Below the pieces are notes generated by a model, which ran no database searches, was not told the DNA's origin, and was given only the letters and a program-made list of their open reading frames with translations. A DNA stretch of 64,000 bases from Torreya grandis (Eukaryota > Streptophyta > Pinopsida > Cupressales > Taxaceae): assembly GCA_037957365.1 (NCBI GenBank), contig JARHVA010002424.1, forward strand, positions 248,001 through 312,000, read 5' to 3'. Numbering within the stretch: the first letter of the stretch is position 1; every line of letters starts with the position of its first letter. The position numbers and the translations under genes are program-made. This document shows positions 56,646-64,000 of this stretch, piece by piece.

Positions 56646-57363
56646 ATCCTTCTAGTGAGTGTTTTAGATTAAGGTAAAAGCAGGTTTTGAAGGGACCCCA
56701 AAACCCTTTAACAAAGAAAGAGAGATGAAACGATAATGCCCACTAGGAATAACAATCCTAAAACTAACTAAAAATAGTATCAAAATCAGGTTTTATAGGG
56801 ACCTGAAACCATAGACCAAAACCAAAAGAAAGATCACAGGTTTTATAGAGACTTGGAAACTCAAAATAAGTTTAAAAAACTAAGATCTAACTTTCAGAAC
56901 TAGTTATAACATCCAGCAGAAAGGACTAGAACAAAAACAATAGCAACAAAGAAGACCTTAGTATTCTAATTCCAAGATCATCTTCACAGTCTCATTTCCA
57001 ACCATTGTTGTATACTGTATGGATATTGCAGCTGATGTAGTAGCTTCTTTCTAGGCTTTCTTCCTTGAGCTCTACCTGGTTCTCTTACTTGGCCCCTCCA
57101 GAGAATTTATTTCTTCATTAGCTCATTTTCCAAGGTTAGCTGCAGCCACACATATGCTAGATGTAACCTCCTCCATTTTCATTCTACTTTCCTTGATGAG
57201 CCTTCTCAGATTATTCTCATAATCCTTAAGTTTAATTGGAATATCACTCATTTGCTTCTCCAAATTATTGATTTTGATCCTATCAGCTTCCTGATTATGT
57301 TGCATTATTTCTACTTTCTTCTTCAGCTCCATCATTTCCTTGTGCATCCTTCTAGTGAGTGTT
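56646..57363 (-). mobile_element. 700-bp retroposed gene fragment between 18-bp direct repeats
   Basis: ATCCTTCTAGTGAGTGTT occurs at 56,646-56,663 and 57,346-57,363, exactly 700 bases apart. Host gypsy sequence reads through if one copy and the intervening DNA are removed. A long target duplication without LTRs or inverted repeats is typical of LINE-mediated insertion. On the minus strand the insert opens directly into a coding sequence (next entry) followed by apparent 3' untranslated sequence. There is no long poly(A), only a short AAAA at the junction. Confidence 0.65.
57123..57347 (-). CDS. Coiled-coil protein fragment, unidentified, inside the retroposed segment
   Basis: This 74-codon frame reads MHKEMMELKKKVEIM, then HNQEADRIKINNLEKQM, then RRLIKESRMKMEEV. 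It is rich in Lys, Glu and Leu with hydrophobic residues at heptad spacing, a clear coiled coil. After a stop the frame continues NEEINSLEGPSKRTR and a basic segment to about 56,960, which looks like a natural C-terminus of a DNA- or RNA-associated protein or of a gag-like protein. The start is a truncation point at the target repeat, so the N-terminus is missing. I do not recognise the family. Confidence 0.45.
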   Translation of the reverse strand: MHKEMMELKKKVEIMQHNQEADRIKINNLEKQMSDIPIKLKDYENNLRRLIKESRMKMEEVTSSICVAAANLGK

Positions 57364-58560
57364 GTTTATTCATTAAATAACATATTTTTATGTCATTAGT
57401 ATGGATGAAAACTAGATAAAATGTAATTTAATGTCTAAATTTTTTGATGGAATAAACTATGGAAACAAATTATTTATATATCATGGTGTAATTGAGTTCA
57501 TCCCCTTGGTATTTTTTCTAATAAAGTATATAGCATACCTTTTAACCAAGGATGACTCCTAATGTAGTATTATAGGCATCTATGTGGATGTGAAAGGGTG
57601 ATGTCCAATCAGGGCATCTAGATATTGGATTTGTTACTAATATATCTTTAATTTCTTGGAATCATGTTTGACATGCATCCATCCAAATAAATCATCATCT
57701 TTATAATGTAAAAAAAATAGAGGTGTTATAATTTTACTAAATTTTTTGATAAATATACAATAATATCCAACATGTCCTAAGAAACTTCAAATGTATTTTT
57801 TATATGTATGGAATTGGTAAGTTATTTATTATGCTTATTTTATCAATATAAACCTTAATTTACACAAGTGAGATATGATATCCCAAAATAATACCTTTGG
57901 TTATCAACATGTAGCATTTTTCATGACTTAGGAATAGCCGGTTGTCTTGACAACATTAGAGGACTTTATATAGGTTTTGGAGGGATTAGTAATATTTTTA
58001 CCCATAGACTATGAATTATTCCATATAGATATTTACACAATCATGGGATATATCAAAAAATGTACTTAAAACAACCCTTTGAATATTGGTGGTAGCATTG
58101 CATAAACTAAATGGCAGTACAGTGTATGTATAAGTACCCCAAAGACATGAAAAATTAGTCTTATCTTAGTCCTCATAATCTATTTTAATCTCATTATGGC
58201 CTCAAAACCTGTCAATAAAGGAGAAATATTTCTTCCTTGCCAACATATCAAGTACTTGGTAAATGAGAGGAAGAGGAAAGTGATATTTCATCATATTTGT
58301 GTTTAACTCTCTATAGTCAAAAAACATATGTCATTTAACCCCATTTTAGGTAAAATAAAAAGAGTTGAAACCCATTAACTATCATAAATAATATAGATAA
58401 ACCCCACATCTAAAAAAATTTCAAACTCAGTTTTGACTATGTATTTAATAATGGGGTTCGTCCTACATTGTGGTTGGTCAATTGGCTTACACTCATCCTT
58501 GATATAAATTTAGTGGGTGCATATATCTACAGGAGTACCTCTCATGGCATGATAGTCCCA
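57364..58560 (-). pseudogene. Reverse transcriptase and RNase H remnant of the minus-strand gypsy element
   Basis: The minus strand from about 58,500 contains the palm approach, then TVLPFSLCNAT and VVLSTFFDISHDCVNIYM, matching vLPFGLCNAPatFqr.m..iFsd.....veiYmDDf. The catalytic box at 58,016-58,027 is YME-stop, so both Asp codons are lost (GAA and TAA). Further left, HVDNQRYYFG, LTNSIHIKNTFEV and VFLSKNL-type fragments correspond to the connection and RNase H regions. Numerous stops. Confidence 0.8.
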
Positions 58561-59098
58561 AGTAAAGTTTATTTTGTGGCTTTGGATCATGGTGACTAGT
58601 TTAGTTTCTTGATGAGGTTCTAATTTATTTTTGATATTAAGGAGTTGTGTTATAAATATTTCTACTTGTTTAGATAGGGACAACATGGATTATACATTAC
58701 CCAAAAATGAGCTATGGTTTCAATGGTGTGGTAGTATTTGATGGAAAGCTCTAATTTCTCTTGTAGTATCACATGAACCTTCTTTAGAAATAATGTTTTT
58801 GAAGGGACATGGTATACATTGCAAGAGATTATTTGTTTCTAAGTCAATTTGATAGTATTTTTTAGGATGTTAGTAATGACAGTGTCTTCCTCCTAATTTC
58901 TTAGGGATATTTTTTAGTCAATTATGAGCAAAGTATGCATATAAAAATTTCTTTGTATTCATATTCTACTCAATAAGTTTGTTCTATTTCATGCAAATGT
59001 TTGGTTAGTGGGTAAAACACTAATTTTTTAGTGTTATTACCATTTCAAATCAGAATGCTCCTAGATCTACAGCCAATGTAAACATCAATTGTATCTAT

Positions 59099-59340
59099 CT
59101 ATGGTCTTCCTGAGATAAGAAGATATCCTCCTAAGCTTTTTTTAGTTAGTAAGATGATAAAATAAGCTAGGTATTCCCATGAATCCATAGTTATGACAAA
59201 TTCTTCTATAATACCCTCTATATTTATCGTGGATCTATATACCATTTGCATAACTGAAGGTGTTGGAAGAATATATTTAATACCAAGTTTATGCATTATT
59301 TCCATATTCATGACATTCATAGATGATCCTAAGTCAATTA
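59099..59340 (-). pseudogene. Aspartic protease remnant of the minus-strand gypsy element
   Basis: The frame 59,320-59,099 reads MNVMNMEIMHKLGIKYI, LPTPSVMQMVYRSTINIEG, FVITMDSWEYLAYF and SLGGYLLISGRP. It matches the retropepsin of Tat/Athila-like elements (DLGaSvNvM....m..Lg, l.padRs...peG, v.vd.w.yP.DF, iLGRPfL). The catalytic Asp lies just upstream in a shifted frame near 59,330. Confidence 0.85.
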
Positions 59341-59376
59341 ATGTTTTTTTATAAGATTTCCATAAATATTGACATC

Positions 59377-61420
59377 GACTACAAGGCTGCCTATATCAGA
59401 TAATTAAGTGTAACTATATTACTTATCATAATTTCTTCAAGTTGTCCAACTACTTGGATGGTCTTGGGTCCTTCCTATTTTACTAGGCTTCTTTAAGCAT
59501 AGTTCATGCATAACTTTAGTATAGATGGGCACTATAGCCTGTAATAGTGGAATTTTGACACAAACATTTTTTTAATTATCCTAAAAAATCAAATTTAGAT
59601 TCTTGATCTCAATATTAGAGGTTCAATATCTCAATAAAAGGAGGGTTGGTAGGCCCTTCTTATGTCATGATTGTATTTGGTTTAGGATTAGTGGTTTTAA
59701 GTTAGTATGGGTCTTCGAAATCTCTTCAAGGGTTTCATTATTACTGGTGAGATGGGTTTTTGGAAAATATGTCCTAAACAAATATGGACCTCATTGATGG
59801 CCATTGCATAAGTTAGATATTTCATTATTTTGATTACTTATGTCAGTTGAATTGACGTATTGGTGGGGTTTGATAAAGGTTAGGAAGGCAATTATAGTTT
59901 CCTAGGAACTAGATGAATGTTAGGCATCAAGGCTAGTTATTTCTATTATAATTATGGTTTTTATGGAAATATAGTATTTTGGTTGAATCATGGTTGGTTA
60001 TTTATCCATGGCTATTTCCATCACTTGATAGAAGAGAATTATTGTCAAACTACTTGGATGGACTACAAGGCTGCCTATATTAGATTATTAGGTGGAACTA
60101 TATTACTTAGCATAATTTCTTCAAGTTTTCCAACTACTTGGATGGTCTTGGGATCCTTCCTATTTTGACTAGGCTTTTTTAAGCATAGTTCATGCACAAC
60201 TTTAGTATAGATGGGCACGTATTTTATATCCTAAAATAGTGAAATTTTGACATAAACATTTTTTAATTATCCTAAGAAATCAAATTTATATTCTTGATCT
60301 CAACATTAGAGGTTAAATCTCTCAAGAAAAGGAGGGTTGGTATGCCCTTCTTATGTCATGTTTGTATTTGGTTTAGGATTAGTGGTTTCAAGTTAGTGTG
60401 GGTCTTTGAAATCTCTTTAAGGGGTTTCATTATTACTAGTTAGGTGGGTTTTTAGAGAACATGTCCTGAATAAATTATACAATGGACCTCATTAATTTCC
60501 ATTGTATAATTTTTATATTTTATTATTTTGATTGCTTATGTCAGTTGAATTCACTTATTGATGGGTTTTGGTAAAGGTTGGGAAGGCAATTATGGTTTCC
60601 TAGGAACTAGTTGAATGTTAGGCATCAAGGCTAGTTGTTACTATTATAATTATGGTTTTTATGGAAATATAGTGTTTTTATTGAATCATGGATAGTTATT
60701 TATCCATGGTTATTTCCATCACTTGGCAGAAGAGAACTATTGTCAAACTACTTGGATAGACTACAAGGCTACCTATATCAGGTTTAGGTGGAACTATATT
60801 ACTTAGCATAGTTTATTCAAGTTATCAAACTAATTGGATGGTCTTAGGATCCTTCCTATTTTGACTAGGCTTCTTTAAGCATATTTCATGCACAACTTTA
60901 ATACAGATGGGCACGTATTTTATAGCCTAAAATAGTGGAATTTTGAAACAAACATTTTTTAATTATCCTAAAAAATCAAATTTAGATTCTTGATCTCAAC
61001 ATTAGAGGTTCAATCTCTCAATAAAATGAAGCTTGGTAGGCCCTTCTTATGTCATTTTTGTATTTGGTTTAGGACTAGTGGTTTCAAGTTAGTATGGGTC
61101 TTTGAAATCTCTTTAAGGGGTTTCATTATTACTGGTTAGGTGGGATTTTGGAGAACATGTCCTAAACAAATATGGACCTCATTGATGTCCATTGTATAAG
61201 TTTGATTTTTCATTAATTTTATTGTTTATGTTAGTTGAATTGACTTATTAGTGGGTTTTGGTAAAGGTTGGGAAGGCAATTATGGTTTCCTAGGAACTAG
61301 TTAAATGTTAGGCATTAAGGCTAGTTGTTGCTCTTGTAATTATGATTTTTAGGGAAATATAGTATTTTGGTTGAATTATTTCTAGTTATTTATCAATGGC
61401 TATTTCCATCACTTTGAAAA
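59377..61420. repeat. Three tandem copies of a 0.68-0.70 kb block at the gag/protease boundary
   Basis: Units begin with GACTACAAGGCT(G/A)CCTATAT at 59,377, 60,061 and 60,759, giving lengths of 684, 698 and about 660 bp. Shared landmarks include ACTACTTGGATGGTCTT, GATCCTTCCTATTTT, AGGCCCTTCTTATGTCAT and GCATCAAGGCTAGTTG. On the minus strand the first copy encodes the end of gag and protease approach (FPLLQAI-like, IYTKVMHELC, KTIQVVGQL in shifting frames). The third copy ends by divergence near 61,420. Confidence 0.85.
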
Positions 61421-61485
61421 AGCTAACTATTGTTGGTTCTATTTCTAAGGTTTCCAAGACTAGTTTTGGGATGGATGTAAATTGT

Positions 61486-63000
61486 TTAGTGTTTGGGTAT
61501 TCTAGTGTTGCCAATTTTGAGGTATCCAAGGCTGGTTTTAGGGTAGATAATAATTGTTTGGATGTTTTCCATTATTTTATATCTAATTATAGTTTTTTGG
61601 TGGAATAGTGTCCAATAATTAGATCCATATAAATTAGGAACAACTATAAATTGAGAATTTGAAAAATGCAAAATTTGGTGGCCTTTGTGGTCATTACCTT
61701 CACTGAGATATGTAGAAAATATAATCTCCATATCCACCAATCATATGAAATTCCATTTTTTTAGGATCTTCCTTTGTTATTCTGGACACTTTTATTCAAA
61801 TGGCATGGCATTTATAGTCTACTTTCTTATTATGATAATCTAGACAATAAATCCTCAAGGCTTACTTTGTTTCTTCTTAATTATTCCTTGTGTGTAGAGA
61901 AAATATTCATGTATCCATGTGACTGATAATATATTTCTTCATATCCTACATAAAATTAATTACCTATGTTCATGAGATTTCATTTGTAGTTGATGAATTA
62001 TTTTATTTTTGTGGGTTTTTCCATTGTTGACCTTGAATAATTCTTTCATAAAAGGTTGATCTCATTAAATGGTAGTTGTGAGACATATCCACCTATCACT
62101 AAGTCCAATGCTTCCAATTTATCTTATTTAACTCCATTAAATAATATCAATTTATGAGAATTTAAATTCCATGTGGTCTAATTCATTTTTTTAAGTTGAA
62201 CATAAACCATTCTATGTAATCCTCTAGTGATTCATCATCTTCTTGTCACATTAAAAAAATCATCTCTCATTTAGTTCCTTCCTTTGTAGTAGTCTTGATA
62301 TTTATAAAGAAACATTTCCTTCACATCCCTCCAAGTGGAGATTGTATCCTTCCCTATACCCATAAACTATATAAGGGCTACATCTTTGACTATTACCATA
62401 AACAACTTAAAACTTTGAGCATATTGATTATAATCTATCTCTCCACCCTAGAACATCAAACTCAAAGAGGAGTGTATCCAGATCCTTATTTAATTTTCCC
62501 CTAAAATTAGGTAGGGAAAAATGAGGGATATTTTCATAGGTGAAATTACCCCAAAGGTATTGATGGGAAACTCAAAGGTTGCAGACTCATTACCAATGTT
62601 TTCTTCTTGATGTTCCTCCATGAATTTTCTGTGTAGATGAACAAATTTTGTTACCCACCCTTGAAATTCTACATCAATATTTGTAATCCCTTATGAATAA
62701 TAAATGAAAATTTTTAGGATTTTCTAAGGGAAGAGAGTGTTTCCCAAATGGAGATGAGGGAGTGGAATTTATTGATAATCCTCTCAGAGTTTCAATAAAG
62801 AGGTTGTCTTGTTCAATAAATTTAGTAGGTTTTGTAAGTTTGATATCTCTTTTAGGGGCTAAAAGGGATTTAAATTCCATTTTAAAAAGGAGTTTAGGTG
62901 AGGGTGGAGGAAGTTGAATTATATAATATTGAGTGTGGGTGGTTAAATAGGTACCCTTTAAAATCATGGAAAAGTGTTTTTCTCAAGAGTATGGAAATCC
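61486..63000 (-). pseudogene. Gag remnant of the minus-strand gypsy element
   Basis: The frame 62,967-62,674 is the N-terminal part. From about 62,500 to 62,050 the translation shows SFKLFMVIVKDVALI, GKDTISTWRDVKEMFL followed by YKYQDYY (family ...A..W...lp..sI.tW.em...Fl.kYf), RDDFFNVTRR and SQLPFNEI (sl.eyyerFk..., the gag core). The frame 61,740-61,486 covers the C-terminal part. Stops and shifts throughout. Confidence 0.75.
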
Positions 63001-63442
63001 TTTTCCTCTTGATTATTGGTTTGTTCTACTAGTTCAATAAAGAACTCCTCTACTACTTTCTCTTTTATCTCTTCTAATGAAAATTGTGGATTTTATGCAG
63101 GCATTTCCTTGTGACTTACAATTTTTTTAGGTTTTGAATATGTTCTATGTAGAAATATTCAATCATTTAGGTAAGAATCTACCCAAATGGTCTCATTCCC
63201 ACTACATGCAAATCAACCACTCTCCCTTTCTTATGATTTTGTCTACATGGCCCTAAATAGGGTTAGTATAGCATGTGTTTTTGGGTTTTTCACTAATCTA
63301 ATTTTGCATAAGTTAAATCTTATGCCTATAACATAAGAATGTAAACTAGGAAAATATTAATTGTAAGCTAAGAATATATAAAAATTTAAACTAATAAAGA
63401 AAAATATTTTATCAACTTGAATATACAAATATTTTAACACCT

Positions 63443-63460
63443 TCCCTGATAGTGGAACCA
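63443..63460 (-). other. Tat/Athila-type primer-binding-site relic of the minus-strand gypsy element
   Basis: On the minus strand: TGGTTCCACTATCAGGGA, preceded by TCATTT. It corresponds to the family PBS TGGCGCCRYTGYCGGGGA, with changes mainly C-to-T and G-to-A. Gag begins about 450 bases downstream (minus sense). Confidence 0.65.
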
Positions 63461-64000
63461 AAATGATGAGTAGAATTTAACCACCAATTAAATTAATGCA
63501 GACCAATCTCTATATGTATAACCTAATCAATCAATAATGAAACCACTTGGTTTATATACTCAACTTATTTCACTAATTATCAACCTAGGGTATGTTAAGC
63601 TTAAGATGTCAGCACTATATGTGTAATACTCATTCATTCATGGATATTTATCGATTGGAGATAGGTAGTACACTATTACATAAATTAAAATTATAAGAAA
63701 TTAAATCATACTTCATAAGAAGTGAATGAATGTAATGAATTAAAATAATTATGTGTAAGTTTCCCTTAATAAAGTCAATAACATTCACACCAATTAGTAT
63801 TATGCAAAAAATAACTCACACATGTAGAATTTAAAAGTAAATAAATGAATGCTTGTATACAAAGCAATAGTTAATCTAATATGACAATGAGATATAAAAG
63901 GGTTGGTAAAGTGGGTTGGTTATACCCATCCCCACCCAAGTTTTAATATCAAAGGGAGTTTATAGGCCAAATGTGGCCATTTGATTTTATTCAGTGGTTT
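63461..64000 (-). mobile_element. 5' LTR (partial) of the minus-strand gypsy element
   Basis: Non-coding sequence directly upstream of the PBS in minus sense; position implies the U5/R side of the LTR. It extends beyond the window, so its outer end cannot be seen. Confidence 0.5.

Larger units (their letters stand above)
48100..63460 (-). mobile_element. Minus-strand Tat/Athila-like Ty3/gypsy element, interrupted twice
   Basis: Reading right to left: PBS relic (63,460-63,443), gag (about 63.0-61.5 kb), a triplicated gag/protease block (61.4-59.4 kb), protease (59.3-59.1 kb), RT and RNase H (58.6-57.4 kb), linker split by a 700-bp insertion, integrase (56.6-55.9 kb) split by the 7.1-kb composite, then its C-terminal part (48.77-48.1 kb). 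All frames are broken. The 5' LTR lies beyond 63,461 and leaves the window; the 3' LTR, expected left of 48.1 kb, was not identified. Confidence 0.85.

Noticed and set aside
48100..63460. Possible endogenous pararetrovirus (caulimovirid) copy
   Set aside because: There is integrase, a PBS and gypsy gene order, and no movement-protein or coat-type signature. A Ty3/gypsy retrotransposon explains it.
1..64000. tRNA, rRNA or other structural RNA genes
   Set aside because: No cloverleaf, A/B box pair or rRNA-like conserved sequence was recognised by reading. The TGGTATCAGAGC matches are primer-binding sites, not tRNA genes.

Overview
The window is 64 kb of strongly AT-rich nuclear DNA from a land plant. 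It contains no intact host gene. Nearly everything recognisable is a decayed retrotransposon, often nested in another: Ty1/copia, Ty3/gypsy chromovirus, Ty3/gypsy Tat/Athila-like, a LINE, and a non-autonomous copia derivative. The reading frames are full of stops, and the changes are largely C-to-T/G-to-A, as expected of long-methylated repeats. Old, nested, undeleted LTR elements with very low gene density suggest a large seed-plant genome, most likely a gymnosperm such as a conifer. That is an inference; no species-diagnostic gene is present.

Layout, left to right. 1-10.9 kb: anonymous AT-rich DNA with a short minus-strand LTR carrying a primer-binding-site relic (2.7-3.0 kb) and a 36-bp minisatellite (3.9-4.2 kb). 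10.9-16.75 kb: a complete but dead Ty1/copia element with two LTRs and a 5-bp target duplication; its 3' coding end holds an exact 21-bp (heptad) repeat. 17.2-17.8 kb: a pseudogene fragment of a ClpC-type chloroplast Hsp100 chaperone, the only recognisable host-gene remnant besides the unidentified 57 kb fragment. 18.0-26.65 kb: a minus-strand LINE with ORF1, endonuclease, thumb and zinc-binding regions; its RT core appears deleted and it is split by a 3.7-kb non-coding insertion. 27.4-33.0 kb: a complete but dead Ty3/gypsy chromovirus on the plus strand. 33.8-38.5 kb: two Tat-like gypsy 5' ends facing each other, each with the same type of primer-binding-site relic and a matching gag segment. 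39.8-45.1 kb: LTR-like non-coding DNA with several tandem repeats. 45.5-48.1 kb: a short Ser/Thr/Asn-rich ORF and unassigned sequence.

48.1-63.5 kb: a minus-strand Tat/Athila-like gypsy element (5' LTR running off the right edge, then PBS, gag, protease, RT/RNase H, integrase). It has been altered three times. A roughly 0.69-kb block at the gag/protease boundary is present in three tandem copies. A 700-bp fragment encoding a coiled coil is inserted between 18-bp direct repeats, in the manner of a LINE-mobilised transcript. The integrase is split by a 7,079-bp younger composite (48,774-55,852).

That composite is the most notable object here. It is LTR-internal-LTR-internal-LTR, with three LTRs of exactly 998 bp and two internal regions of 2,043 and 2,042 bp, inside a single GTGCA target-site duplication. 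Its internal region is a compressed relic of a copia polyprotein (stubs of gag, protease, RT and RNase H). Its LTRs carry GC-rich palindromes containing DRE/CRT-like and ACGT cores.
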